Below are positions 11,400 through 24,614 of a stretch of DNA of 64,000 nucleotides, in pieces. Location: contig NC_064550.1 in assembly GCF_023856365.1 (NCBI RefSeq), positions 22,135,629-22,199,628 on the forward strand, read 5' to 3'. This DNA is from Brienomyrus brachyistius (taxonomy: Eukaryota > Chordata > Actinopteri > Osteoglossiformes > Mormyridae). The notes below the pieces were generated by a model. That model was given only the letters and a program-made list of their open reading frames with translations, had not been told where the DNA came from and did not search any database. Made by a program: the position numbers and the translations under genes. Position 1 is the first letter of the stretch; each line of letters begins with the position of its first letter.

Positions 11400-14300
11400 C
11401 TGTGCAAGAGGAGGCCTCATTCCGCTCCAAATCTGATCTTCTCTGATCTTTTGATTATCCGCATCGTGCATTTTCATCAACCAAAACAACCAAATCAAAA
11501 GGAAATAAAGCACAGTGACACTTCCGAGATTCATCACGAAAGTCGATAACAATCATTCAATATATAAGGAATAATATATAGGATGTTTAAACAGTTTCAG
11601 CAGTATTCATGTTTCTGACAAATTCATGGGCAAATTTAGCTTTTCCCCCATTAAAAAAAAATCATCATAATAAGTTCTTTTTTATATACACACACACACA
11701 CACACCTTTCACTACGGCAAACAGAAAAACGCTAGTTTTCAAATGCAGCTTGTTCACATACATATTTATAAAAACTACATGCAGCTTGTCAAATTGTCCA
11801 TCTACACCTTGAGATATTTAAAGTGAAAATTCCAGTTCACAAGTGCACAGAATGGATCAATGTCTGGTACATATAACTGTGACTTTTGGGGGGGGGGGGT
11901 ATCAAAGTAGTTCAGTGCTACTGGGACATCTGCAGCTCAGGCAGGAAGGGGGGTGCAATAAACCTGAGCTGGATCTGGCGTGCAGGAAGGGGTTAAGGGA
12001 GACCCCTTTGTGCAAATGAACAAGGTGTGCAGCCTCGTCGGAGGCCGCCATACATAACAGTGTTAGGAGAATGTAACGGCACTCAATGAAGTCTTTTCCT
12101 GTCAAACCGAGATCAAAGTTGCTTTATTAATGGGCTGACTGACAGGCTGTTATTAGCAGGAAGGTTTAAGCTCTCGTTCAGCAGGCGGGAAAACATTCCC
12201 CCTCGAGGACGAAAGAAAAGAGTCACTGATTTGAAACGTCCAGGCTGCCTAGGCACAGCGCCCCCTTCGGCAGAACTGGGGTGAGCGTAAACAGAAGTAG
12301 GCATCTTCCTGGACATTATGAGCGGTATTTCAATTCAGGGCCTGGCCTGCTCCTTCTGCACCACTGCAGGCCTTTCGTTATCCTGAGCGACATAAAGCTG
12401 AGGTAGGCCTCCTGCATCCCTGACCAGAACACAGCTTCAGCTCACCGCCCACCACTAACATTATTCTCCGACAAGTACGATAAAGCAAGACCCACGATGG
12501 GTCTAGGCTACACTGGCCAGTGCTGTTCTGTTATTCTAATTTTTAATTAATTTCATTTTTAATTATTTTTTTTTACTGTACATACTCAATAAAAGCAGTG
12601 CCTAGTTAGGATCATATTCAATTTACTAAGTGAAAAAAATCTTATGTCAGCTACATTGAAATTCGGCTAGCTAGCCCATAAACAACAGACTTTAACTTCA
12701 AATACAGAGCTGTACATAGTTAGCTTAACATTTAAATTCCGAAATAATGGCACTGACTGAGGTTCTCTAAGTATTCTTTTTTATTTTATTGGGAACTGCT
12801 GCTCTGAAACGTAAACCCCATGAACATGTTGGGCAAATAAAAAACCCCTTCCTTGACTACAACACGACGCAATGTTTAACGTATGGAAATCGCCATGTGA
12901 GAAGGGTCTGAATGAGGGCGGTCTGTGGCCCCAGCGCTTCCAGGTATGGAACAGGGACAAAATGTTCACAGGATATTGTGCTCTGTAACATTTGATTTGC
13001 TAATGGTAATATGGTGGTATGACTCGGTACAGCTCAGAATGGCTTAAAGGTGGGGGGTATGGAAAACATAAGGTGTAGTACGGGCGAGGGCACAGACGGT
13101 GGAACCACAGAGTGACGGCGGAACAGGAAGGGAACACGGTGTCCTACAGAGGCAAGAACTGCCCCTGGAGTCGGCCTTACTGCCCCAGCGAAGCTGTTCG
13201 GTTCCGCATCAGAGGGCACAACCCTGGCAAGGCGCAAGGGTCATATGACAAAGGCTCGAGGGGAGGGTCCAGGCCCGAGCAATATGGACGTTTATGGGAG
13301 CCGAGTGGGAGGGCTGAGTTGCAGGGGGGAGGGGTGGAAGCGAACATGAGCAGGGGGTGTGAATAGCTGTAGAGAAGGCGGTCCAAAGCTTCGACAAGGA
13401 ATTTTCTACCACATCACTTCCCCCCCACCCCCACCCACCGCTACCACCACCACACTCCCTCCCTCCCTCCCTCTGCTCCACTCCCCTCCTCCTCCTCCTC
13501 CTCCTCCTCCTCCTCAGCAAAGTCCAAAGCTTCTGGAATTTTCCTCTCTGAACCGAACGGCTGTCTGGAAACCTGAACCAAGCAGAAGCTTGTAAACTGC
13601 GTCAACAGCCCCAGACGAGGGCATCTCCGAATCCGACCGTTAGGACACAATGGCAGAGCCCGCCACAAACATCGCAGAGCCCGTGTTCATTCAGATGTTT
13701 TCAAACTCCAATATAAAACTGGGAAGATATTCGCGTGCACGCTGTCTATTTTCGGCCAGGTGAAATCAAACACTGGTGCTATATATGGTTCAGGCGCACA
13801 GTGGGACGTATGCCATTTTCGTATAATTTCACGACAATACCACTCACTGCCATATTTAGGGTTCACCGTCGCCTTTGTAGTCATGGAGAAAATTCCATGC
13901 GTACCGACAGCAAAACCTATGCAGGCCTTATGCATGCATGTGTTCGCCTGATCTGATCGTGGCTTTCCTTCCAAAATGGTTTACCTTCGTTCGGTGTTAG
14001 CGACCCTCCCCCCATCCCCCCACCGTCTCTCCTCTCCAAGTTCGGCCCAGTCCACAGGGAAACAGGTCGGCAGCGTTACTGATGTGTTACTGTCCCCATG
14101 GCAACCCCCACCCCCGCCATCACCACCGCCACCACCCCTCCACCCTACAGTCTATTTCTCACACATGCAGACTGTTGCCACCACACTGAGTTCTTGCCCC
14201 CCTCCCACTTTGTGAGGCAACACTCCAGTCCAGGCCCCTGTCCTATTTCCGTGCCTCGGGTGGTATTCCGGTCTCTTAGGTGCTGCTGATAGCGGAGCAG

Positions 14301-16370
14301 GGAGTCTCCGCATGCCACCCGCAGCCTTTGGCTGGCGTTCCCTTCGACTCAAAACCCGGATTTACGGTCCACAGTCCACTCGCCATGCCTCGGAAACGAC
14401 AAGAGCACAGCGTGCCGTTTCTGCACTCTGACTGACCTTACGTTCGGCACTCGCTTTCAAAACAGCGACAGAAGCAGAGATACTTATCGCGCAAAGATAC
14501 GTCTATTTGCGTAACAGCGAGTCTATTTATTTAATCTTTAATTCGGGTAAAATCTCATTTTGCTGGTGTCAGTCTGCACCAGGAGCAGGAATCGCATTTA
14601 GCCAACGTGAAGATTCCATGGAAAATGCTTCGCTGGCAGACCCCAATGGCTAAACAGCGACTGGATGCCACGCGCCATGCCGCTCAACCTAAAATGGCCG
14701 ACATCACAGGCTCTCGACCAGCAAGGCGCTGCGCGACCGGCCCCCAAACAGTATCCTGGCAGCCCAGGACAGAGGGGCTCTTTTTCATTATGTCTAAGCC
14801 CAAAAAATTCCAGTTTTTCAAATCTTTTTTTGAGTTACAAATTGTAACGAACCTTGAACACTTATCCTAAAACGTCCCAGACAAAGCAGTATGCATACAA
14901 ACTGGGGAAAAAAAAAAATTTGCCTTACACATTACATTATTAAATTATTTTAACAGAAGTAATTCTATAATAACAACTGGAATACAAACTAAGGTACTCG
15001 ATCTGGGTGACATTTAATGGAAAAACCGACTAATAATCAAAACATCTACAATAACTTTAAGTCGGAGTTCTGCAGAATACAGTTTCCAATAAGTTCCATG
15101 ACACTCAAAGCACAGTATAAACAGCACTCCTGGAAACATGAAGTCCCCCCCCCCCCCAACTCCTACTTTCATTGTCAGTTTATAAGAGAGACAAACTCAT
15201 CTATTTTCAACAGTAAAGAAAACCAAGACAACCTTAAGTGACCTCTCTGGCCTTCCTTTGTCTAGCTAGCCTGGATTATTTCATATTTATTCGGCCAGGC
15301 AGTAACCAAAGCAGTAGTACTGTGCATGAAGTATCGAACAAATAACGCCAGGAAACCCTTTCGGCAGCAAAGTTGATTTATTCCTTCATTATAATTTTGA
15401 TATCTGTTACTTTGCAAAAGCTATATAAGCCTTTGGGCTATCAGAAAGATATTTCAAGAGACGACTTCACAGATTACAGGTATATGGATAAACGGTGCTT
15501 TAAATGGGTTTGCTTAGCAGTGACCTAAAAGGATATGGTAGGGTTTCGATTTTTAAGTATGGACTAATAGCATGCCAATGTTGACATTCGGTATAGAGAG
15601 TGGTGGAGAAGTCAAAGGTCACTAACCAACAGACACTAAGGCAGTATTACTCATACCCGGATTCCCACATATTTATATACATGTCAAAAATGATATTATT
15701 TCCAGTAGTGCCTCAGAACACCCAGGCTATATCAAGCATCAATGAAATACAGAACTGCAACACTGAAAATGCCTACAAAGCAACAGGCATCTCTTGTGGA
15801 GCAATACGGAAAATCTGCATATCCAAAGTGGAGAAAAAGGCAAAAAATGATATGATTCATCCCTAGACAATGGATATAGGGTTCGGCAATAGCCTAAGGT
15901 AGAGTTTGATATTGGGGGGGACACTTAACAATTGAAATTAAGAGGTCTATTTGTTGAAGGGATGAGTAAAGCCAAAGTAAATACTGGAGGGCATATGTAC
16001 CCTCAGCCCCCTCCCCCGATCCTACGCCCCTGGATGCAGGTAAGCTATTCGACTGGCTTCTAGACAAGCGTGACTTGCAGTCTCGAGCTATGAAAATAAA
16101 AAAAGTCCACCCCCGTCATAACGCCAACTTCTGTGCAGAAATCAACAGTTCACCGCCCTCCCCATTCTCATCCCTGTCCTCATCCACGGATGCACCGGCA
16201 TCGGACGAGACGTGGAGGCAAACCGATGAGGGTTGTGTGTTGGGGTGCAGGGTGGCGCACACGGAGCCGATGTGCAGCCTGTCGTGTACGTGTGCGGGTA
16301 CATGGTCAGCCGAAAAAAAAATGAAAAGAAAAAAAAATACTCAAAAAACGTAGCGAACAAAACTGGCGCG
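11400..16370. other. zhx3 upstream intron/intergenic region
   Basis: No gene recognised. Contents: a CA repeat at about 11687-11706, a G run at about 11889-11898, a GAGG/CCTC-rich stretch with (TCC)n at 13485-13514, C-rich stretches near 14010-14145, a C run at 15146-15158 and a dispersed-repeat-like patch at about 15905-16040. Several ORFs of 60-100 codons are composition-driven. Confidence 0.5.
13485..13514. repeat. (TCC)n microsatellite
   Basis: About ten TCC units preceded by (CCCT)n; a strand-asymmetric polypyrimidine stretch, with flanking Pro/Arg-rich ORFs explained by composition. Confidence 0.85.
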
Positions 16371-17120
16371 TGCTGCCCTTCCGCTCAAGTTTCCATTAGC
16401 TCGCGGAGTTAACGCTGGCGCGAGCTACAGCCTCGCGCTGACAGTGCCCGAAAAAAGGGGGACGGGGAAGACACCCCCCGGAAAATAAAATATACTCAAT
16501 ACGCGCCCCCCCTCCCTCGTCCACTGTCGCCATTTTAAACAGGCGACTTCACGTAGCTAGCAAGCTAAACTGCCCTGCACCGCAAAGCAAAAGGTAACGT
16601 TAACGTAACTTTACAGAGGTGAAATTAAATAGCGGCGCCACGGGAGAAACGAAATACCGAAACTGAACTTACCTTGCAGTTGATTCGGCAAAGGGTAAAT
16701 GGGTACGATAAACAATAAATAGCTAGTCGTACAGCTATATAAATAAATAACATAATATTTGGGATATACTTGGTGCCAATTGCAACGAGGGGGTGGACCC
16801 TCTCTCGTGAAGTCTTTCGGGTACCGAGAGAAAAACCCGACAATGGTCACTACAACAAGGTGTAATGGCCTCTTATGTCTTGTTTATTACGAATCGATCT
16901 GGCCAGAAAGAGGAGGCAAAAGAAAATACTACGTACGTACCCAGTGTAGGAACACGTGATCCGGAGCGTCACCCATCAGCAAAACCCTTGGATCGGCGTG
17001 AGCTGCTGCTGCTCGCTGTACCGGCTCGGTCGGGTGGAAAGTTTGTTTGTGGGGGGCAGAAAAAACACTTAATCAAAAGAAATCAGGCACTTGATGTTTA
17101 ACCGATGAGCTGCCGCGAAA
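16370..17120 (-). promoter_or_regulatory. Candidate zhx3 promoter / CpG-rich region
   Basis: Locally rich in CpG compared with the AT-rich flanks (16375-16560 and about 16950-17120). On - it contains AAAATGGCGAC (about 16527-16537), close to the YY1 motif often found just downstream of transcription starts, and a CACGTG E-box near 16953. No TATA box. A GTACGT donor-like site lies near 16936 on -. Assigning it to zhx3 is inference from strand and position. Confidence 0.35.
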
Positions 17121-18960
17121 CTGACGCTTTCGCATGTGATGCGTTGTGCAAAAGTTACGCCGAAGTCACCGCTCTGATATGCTAATAAGCACCATGTACT
17201 ATGTCTGGTGTAATACTTCCAAATAACACTATTTGGACATGGAGCTGAGATTAGCACGAAATTATAATAATTCACAATTTTTCTGGTGTTGAAATATGCT
17301 GTGTTATTAAACATATGGTTTGATATTTATGTTAATAAAGTGAGAAATGCGTTTAATATCACTGGTATTTTAATAATATATTATTCCAAGCCAGTGAAAT
17401 CCACGTACGTTTAATATAAGATGATAAAAGGGTTGCTACCATATTAAATGACCTGTATAAAACTTTACAGCCAAAATCTTGAATGAACATGTCTTGCTAG
17501 TGCCTGCCTAGTAAAAATACTTATATATTGATTTTGTCTTTACAAAAACTTGTTGCATACAGGGTGCGCATTCAGGAAATTAAACATTGCAAACAAAGAA
17601 TGACACCTCTGTTATAATACAAAATAATACAAAATTACAGTACTAGTCTCAAAATAATACAAAAGTATACAAAAAAATGCATCGTCAGAACCGGTCACTA
17701 AAAGACTAAAAATTACAAGACAAGCTGTTTCCCTTATTATTAATAGTGTTCCATTAATCCCACTTTTTAAATTAATATAGGGGGATTAATATGCATATAT
17801 GGATGTATGAAAGCCATACGGTCGGAATTTTAATCTCGGCGTCTCTAAATTGTTCTAATTGTCGTAGTATACACTGCCCACGAATCAGCTATTATGCGGC
17901 GTCGGTCACTCCAAATTACAGTATCAACGTCCTGTATGAGAATTCCCACAAAATTCAGAAAAGGTTCCACGATTTTACGGAAAATGTTTTATCAGATTCA
18001 GATTATATGCAAAAAAACATTGCATGAAGAAAATACACAAAATGGCTTAACAATGTGATCAAATGAATAGGACCATTAGCCCTATATGACATCATGAATA
18101 CTGGTGGTAATATTTGAATTTTGCGTTGCAGAAATTAGTGTTTGAATGAAGATGCTAGCTGATACTAGACTAGATTCTTGTAAGGCTTTTAATTAGTACG
18201 TAATATATGTAATCAGCGTCAAATTGTAAAATAGGCTTAAGTGAGCTTTGTTTAGCGAGAAGAAGCGTGACACTTTTTTCATCCTGTGGGAGAAATTGCG
18301 TTCTTTAGCTATCCTACCTACTCTCTGCCAGCACTGGCTTAGGGCTGCTGGGTGGCCTTTTCTTTTGCGAGGCAGTTTACTCGTTTGACTGCTTTCCTGC
18401 TGCTTGATTAACACATTCACGTACGTTAATATATAAATATGCCTGTTACAGTCAAAACTGTCAAACATGAGTAATGCAACAATGACTATTTGGCTGTTTA
18501 ACAAGACAGTTTTAATACCTTCAGGATACTCATACAATTGGATAGTTACAGCAGTGTCCATTACAAAGTGTTACTATAGTCAAGACATTAATTCTTATCA
18601 ATTCCATGTACAGCATACCCAGCTCACGTAGATATAGATAACATTGGTGTTGGCCAATGTCTTACTAGTGATTTAGTGAACTTACTGTCCATTACTATCA
18701 TAAGATTCAAAGCAAATTTACATTAAGGCTTCAGATAGCACTAAATAAAGCTAGAATCACTTTTACACTAGACCCAGTTGCAGTGGTTCCTTTCTATTGT
18801 AAAGGATTATGTCTACTACCGCTATATTAAACATTACGGGTAGTACAGTTAGACCGTGAAGTTGAAAATGCAAACAAAACTGATAGACGAGGAATCATGC
18901 TTCCATTCTTAGCTATAGTTAATCGTATTTAAAGTAGAGTTACGGCCTTCGCAACCATGC
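17120..18960. other. AT-rich intergenic DNA
   Basis: Low-GC sequence with no recognisable exon, RNA gene or repeat family. Scattered 60-120 codon ORFs show no conserved motif. Confidence 0.5.
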
Positions 18961-19020
18961 ACGAACGCAAATTGTACATATGCAGAATTGAAAGCGGGTT
19001 ATTAAAAACCCTTATTGTCG

Positions 19021-19215
19021 TTCTAGTTGAGCACTTCCTATTGGTTCAGCGAGCGAGCGTCGCGTAATGTCATTGGCTGGGAGGACGACGTAACAGTGTA
19101 GGACGCATGCGTCGAAAGTGGGAGAGGTAGCGCTTTGGAAGGAATGAATCGGGCCTTTGAGGGAAAGTGCGGGAGCTCTTAGAGTAGGGGGGCGTGTGTC
19201 TGAGCGCCAGTTCGC
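19021..19215. promoter_or_regulatory. Promoter-like cluster with two CCAAT boxes
   Basis: Two ATTGG motifs (CCAAT on -) start at 19040 and 19072, exactly 32 bp apart. They are accompanied by an ETS-like ACTTCC (19033-19038), a CRE-like GACGTAA, and CGCATGCG resembling an NRF1 site near 19105. It is CpG-rich against AT-rich surroundings. It could drive fam83d (with an unseen 5' UTR intron), an alternative zhx3 transcript on -, or an unannotated RNA. Confidence 0.4.
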
Positions 19216-20160
19216 TGAATCACTGCACTTATCTTGCATGCAAACGGCGTCGCAGAACTGTTTTATAAGCAAAGCGGGGTATTCACTTTAGGAAGTCAGG
19301 AATTTAGTACTATTAAAAGAAAAGATTTTGCCGAACTTAATTGTGACAGCATGAGTATGGCGTAAAGCGTTCATTTGGAGGAGACGGTTAGTGTTTATGG
19401 AGATGAACTTCTCGGCTCCAGAGATGGCTGCAGATGAACAACTCCGCATGTAATATTCTGGTTTACAGCTGTGTCATTGAATATTAAAACTAATTTGATA
19501 AGCGATGTAACTTCAGTAGTTTCTGGAACGTCGGTGACAAGTGTTTTTCTGGTTCAGATTAGCAAAATCGTTTAATTTAGAAACACAAAAAGGATGATTG
19601 GCCTAATCTCGTGAAAGGTATTAAAAGGTGTTTATGTAGTAGTAATAATACAGTTAAGGTAAAATAGATCATATAATAATCTAAGAAATTAGGGTAAACC
19701 CAATAATTGTTACCCCAGATAAACACCCATATAGTCAGCAACAGCATTGCAAACATTTAGACGAAATGGGATCCCTGCACCGCTGTGCGAAATTCATTTT
19801 GTTAATCCGGCGATTCGTATGGATGTCAGAGCACCGGCGCTTTCGCGGTTTACAGCCGAGGGCATGTACGAAAAGCAGTCACGGTACTCGGATCTTGTAA
19901 TGGAAACTTGGTGAGCTGAAGCCTCTAATCAAATAGCCGTATATAGAGCTGGAGATTGGAAATACAGCAGTACACAAGTATCTGGAGTTTCTGTTCTTTC
20001 ATTTACACCAAAAACAATGTGAATGAGAGTTTTTCTCTCTAGCTATACTGACGAATACAGATTAAATTTACCCAGGACTACGTCAGGGTGAAATCGTTTC
20101 ATGACGATTTTGGGGAATAAGTTATTATTCAAAAATTCTTATTATTAAGGAATAAAAAAA
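19215..20160. other. Intergenic DNA
   Basis: Nothing recognisable; a weak donor-like AAG/GTAAAA lies near 19656 on +. Confidence 0.4.
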
Positions 20161-20162
20161 TT

Positions 20163-20488
20163 GTAAAACCCATCCATCCATTTTCTGAAGCCGCTTGTCC
20201 TGTTCCGGGTGGTCCAGAACCAATGCTGGAGGCTACGGGCACAAGGCAGGGAAGAACCCATTGCAGGGCACACTCGCACACCATTCACTCGCACACCATT
20301 CACTCGCACAAGAACACCTGCGAGCGGTTTGGTAACTCCAGTTATCCTTTTCATGTTTTTGGACTGTGGGGGGAACCCACGACAACACGGGGAGAACATG
20401 CAAACTCCACACACGGAACCCTGGTGGAGAGTTGAACCCAGGTCCCAGAGGTGTGCGGTGACAGTGCTAACCACCGCACCACCCCTTT
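20163..20488 (-). repeat. GGAT-tailed tRNA-SINE-like repeat
   Basis: Begins with the complement of the (GGAT)n tail and ends with the complement of a tRNA-like head containing a B box and gtggttagcac-like A box. It carries the family core gtttgcatgttctcccc (as complement). A 15-bp unit, cactcgcacaccatt, is repeated about 2.5 times near 20273-20311. Same family as the copies at 34174 and 52541. Confidence 0.8.
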
Positions 20489-21279
20489 TTTAAAATCTAT
20501 GATCAATAACCAAGAAACCAGCAAAATGTAATATATGTTTCCATGCGATTGGCATTTAAAAGAAAATTAAGGCAATATTCCCTAAAGAGTCAACGAAAAC
20601 TAGGACGCCCATGAAGACAGAATTTCCAGATGTTGCAAATAAGGATATAACATGATATGATCATTTTAAATAGTAGCAACTTGTACGTTATTTGCATTTT
20701 TAGCGACAGTTCTCATGATAGACAAAGTTGACCCTGTAACAGCGGTAATGGACTATTCCACTCTGAGACTTTGCGCTACCCGGCTTTCTTTACTGGTTGT
20801 TTACTGCCAAGCGAACTGGCACAAAGTAACAAGAAGAAAACAGCACAAAGATAGAAGACTAACATTACATCTCCCTTGTCTGATACTGTCTCACTAGGGT
20901 GCTAGACAACATGAGAACAGATGTGGACAGAACGCAATTAAACGAACGTGTGCAAAAATTCAAGATTAACCTCAGCGAAAGAGGGAACGGATACACTTCT
21001 TACATTTGGCCAACAGATCCTCCGGCACAATACCCCCATCAGCATGTTTTACCGACAGCATTCCCACTCCCATTCTGATTGGTAAGTTTTACCGCTGGCA
21101 TCCTGAACTCTGATTAGCATATTATTGATGTTCCTTTGCTAATACTTCTTCCTTGTTTCTCTTTCAGCTCCAAAAATATATCCAATGGCCCACTTAGGGG
21201 GCCCCCTACCCATGTCGGCCTAGGGTCCCCCGAGAAGATGTTGACATGAAAGTAAAAACACTTGATTTACAGCTTTTGA

Positions 21280-21445
21280 GGGCACCAGTGTGGCTCACCC
21301 AGTAACATTGATGCACATCTCCAGGTTTGGGAGATTGAAGCCCACCAGTGCTTAGTGCATGTGGGGCTTGCATGTTCTCCCAGTGTTTTGTGTGATTCCT
21401 TTTTGACATTCCAGTTTCCTTACACTGTTCAAAGACATGCAGTTA
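21280..21445 (+). repeat. Degenerate copy of the GGAT-tailed repeat
   Basis: Contains ggcttgcatgttctccca and aaagacatgcagttaa at the spacing of the family core; the tail is not recognisable. Confidence 0.5.
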
Positions 21446-22700
21446 AACCAGTGTTTCTCAACCCGGTTCTCAGGGAAGGGTCCACATTTCTCCTCCCTGC
21501 CAGACACTCCACATTTTTGCTCCATGGACTAAGTTGAGAAACACTGAGTTCGACTCTTCTGTGTCTCTAAATTGTCCGTGGAGAGACAGAAAAGTGAGAT
21601 TTGCATCTGTTCTGTCAGATCCCATGCCATCATACTGCTCTTTTGTACTTCTTTCAGCACATAGGTGAGGAGGGGGGGGTGCATTTTGTTTTATTCCTGA
21701 TGTCTCAATTTCCATCAAAAATAGTAAAAAAAAAAAACCCATTTAATCAACTGATTTTCTTCATGCTACCAGTGTAATAGGAGAGAACTAAGCAGTACTG
21801 AATTTTCTTTGTATGCAATATTGTAAAATTTTGTGGATCTAGTGCTGGTTTGTTCTGATGTCAGTTTGCCTGTCACCAGTAAGTTCTTTCTGTCAAAGGA
21901 GAACCTGATGACCAAAATTCAGTTTCTGTTTTTTATGTATGACAGAAGTATAATTTTATCATTATTCATCATCATTTCCCCACCACTTTTCCTGGTGACA
22001 TTCACAGCACTTGTCATTCTTTTCTTCTCATCATGAACGCCAGCCCCATATTTTCCTGGTGTCTCCTGTCAATCAAGGCATTCAGTTTAAAAATGATACC
22101 ACATGTTGTGATGGTAAGTTTATCAGCAAATGCCCTTTTCAATGTTTATACAAAGCTGAGGTCTGAGGCTTCTGCACTTTGCTGTGAATCCTATAGGAAC
22201 TATAAACACGTAGCTGGCTAAACTCATGCAAATTATGAAGCTATGGCCCAAGATTCTATAGAAAATAGAAGAGCTGCTGATGACCTTCTTTATAAGTTGA
22301 CATAAATAGAATGAACTTCATTCATTGACCCATTCATCTTCAGTCTGCTTGTCTGGAGGGATACCCCATCATCCACAGCATGTCCTGCTTCTTGTCCAGG
22401 GTCTGCCCCATTGCGGCATGCTTGGGAACAGCTCCGATGGAAGCCATCTTATCAGATATTCAAACATCCTCGTCTGGCACTTTTACCCTAAATTAAACAA
22501 CTCTATCTGTTACATAAGCTGACTTGGAAAGAATTCATGGCCAATGGTTATACAAACGAATAAGGAAATGGGATCATGGCAAATAATTAAATTACTATTC
22601 ACTTATTACTCTTTTGTATAATGTTTTACAGCAATTATGCACGAAAAGATTTTATTTTGTTTTAAGTCATTTGTTTTTAGTTGTTTAAACTTCTCATTAA
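21446..22700. other. Intergenic DNA
   Basis: No gene seen. A weak SINE-tail-like fragment may lie at about 22320-22440. Confidence 0.4.
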
Positions 22701-22730
22701 TATAAAATATTTCGTTATACAACTCCTGAT

Positions 22731-22830
22731 GTGTTGCCCAATGAAGTTGGGCGTTGCTAGGTTACGACATCCGGGGTTTATCCCCGGTTTTCTCGTTCGG
22801 TTTAGCCCCGAATGCCCCTGTCCAGCGACG
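22731..22830 (+). promoter_or_regulatory. Candidate fam83d promoter with CCAAT box and RFX X-box
   Basis: CCAAT at 22738-22742 and GTTGCTAGGTTAC at 22753-22765. The complement of the second reads GTAACC-T-AGCAAC, a full X-box match. A GC/CpG-rich stretch follows. It lies 0.7 kb upstream of the fam83d ATG. The motif is seen; promoter activity is inferred. Confidence 0.35.
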
Positions 22831-23463
22831 CCTACTTCGCGCTTTTTAAAGTTTTAAGGTGGTGCTTAATAAAATGAATTTCAAAACCAGGTGACTTCAG
22901 GAATTGTGCCGATAACACTGAGTAGTTAGAAAACAACAATCTCACCAAGAAACCGATTAATCATATTTCAATACTTCAAAATGCGAATGAAAACGCATTA
23001 AATGTGTTTTCAATATTTTGTTCCTTCAAGGAAAAAAGTACACATTTTCAGTGGCGTAAATGTTTGGTAAATACACACTTATTTGTATTAACCTCGGTAC
23101 AAATGCATCTCAAAAGTATCCTTATTAACTATAACAGCTTAACAGCCACTGCGCAAGCACCGATCATCACATGCAGCTGGTGCGGCCACTTTCCGTCTGT
23201 CACATTCAATGTAGGCTGGAGAGTGCAGCTATTGCACCATTATACATTTAAATCAGCCCGGCATGTTAACCGGCGCCAGTGAGCGTCCAGGTTGTCATTC
23301 AGTTGAGGAACGGAAACGTAACAAGGTCTGATTACAGACTTTTCCCCGGCTCGACCTATGCCGTCAGCAGTGGGTGTACTTTCCGTGGGGTTTAAGTTTA
23401 AAATTTAAACATTGTATCGCGTTTGAGGAAACACTAAACCGGTGGATGCTGCGAACTTCGGGG

Positions 23464-24573
23464 ATGGTGCTATCGCAGTGCTTGGATGATCTGCCCGCTT
23501 TGAGGCAAACGCGCAGCGGAAAGGACGCGCAACTTCAGGATTTGTATAATGAGAGACATCGGCTTGCTTTGGAGGAGCTGGTTTCGGGAGGCAAGGAATC
23601 GTATTTGTCGTTCTTGAAAAAAGAGGGAATCCCCAGTTTCCTCTCCGATGACGAGATACGGCGAGTCTGGCAGTCCGCCGTGGTGCCTAAGCGCGTGTCT
23701 TTAAGCGGGGATGACGCCTGCCTGGAGCAATCCGTCAGCAGCTCAATGAACTGCTCTTCGGTCACCTACTTCCCCGACGTCTCGGACGTAGATCCTCCGG
23801 AGCTGGAGCTGGGCTGGCCCGCCTTCAGGTCCAGCGCTTCCCGGGGAGTTACCCGAGCCGTCGCGCACTTTCAGCCCAGCTACGGCGAATGCATTTACAG
23901 CTGCAAGGAGGCTGTTAGGTGCATGATTAGAAGCGCAAAAGAGGTACAGCTGTAGCACGGCTCCGTGCAACTTTTAACATGCTTAATTATTAAGCAGTGA
24001 ATTTTTCTTTCAATAGACAAAACGTACCTTATTAATGAAATGCAAGCCCTTCGATTTCAGGTAGTGTCACTACTCTTCGCTTAATACCCTAACTGATGGT
24101 GTTGGGTTGGTGTCCAGACCCAATACATTTAAACCATGATCGCTCATGGGAGTCTCTCTCAGTGGCTTTTGCTTGGCGGCCTGACCCTGACCCTGACCCT
24201 ACTCCAGGTGATCGCGATCGTCACAGACTCCCTAACCGACCTAGACATATTTGGAGATTTGAAAGAGGCGTGTACGGGACGTCGGGTCCCAGTGTACATC
24301 CTCCTGGACCAGTCATGCGCGCCCTACTTCCTGCAGATGTGCACAAATCTCAGCCTCTGCCTTGACAGCCTACAGGTAGGGACGGTGGACCCCTTTGTCT
24401 TTCTCTAAAAAATAATTATTATCAGATTGCCTAATTATCTAGACAAAAATTTAAAAAAAAGTTGTTTAATTTAGGGTCAAAATATACTTTTTCGGATGAA
24501 ATTCGTTATTGCATCGTTTTCCACCGTTGACTATGATTTCCATCTGTAATCTACGGACGTGTAGTTAAGTTAA

Positions 24574-24614
<41 letters not shown>

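Noticed and set aside
20145..20474. ORFs of about 100 codons on both strands
   Set aside because: Fall within a SINE-like repeat; similar ORFs recur in the other copies at 34.2 and 52.6 kb.
24181..24200. Telomere-like repeat
   Set aside because: The unit is ctgacc, not the vertebrate telomere repeat, with only three copies; explained as branch-point-type sequence before an exon.
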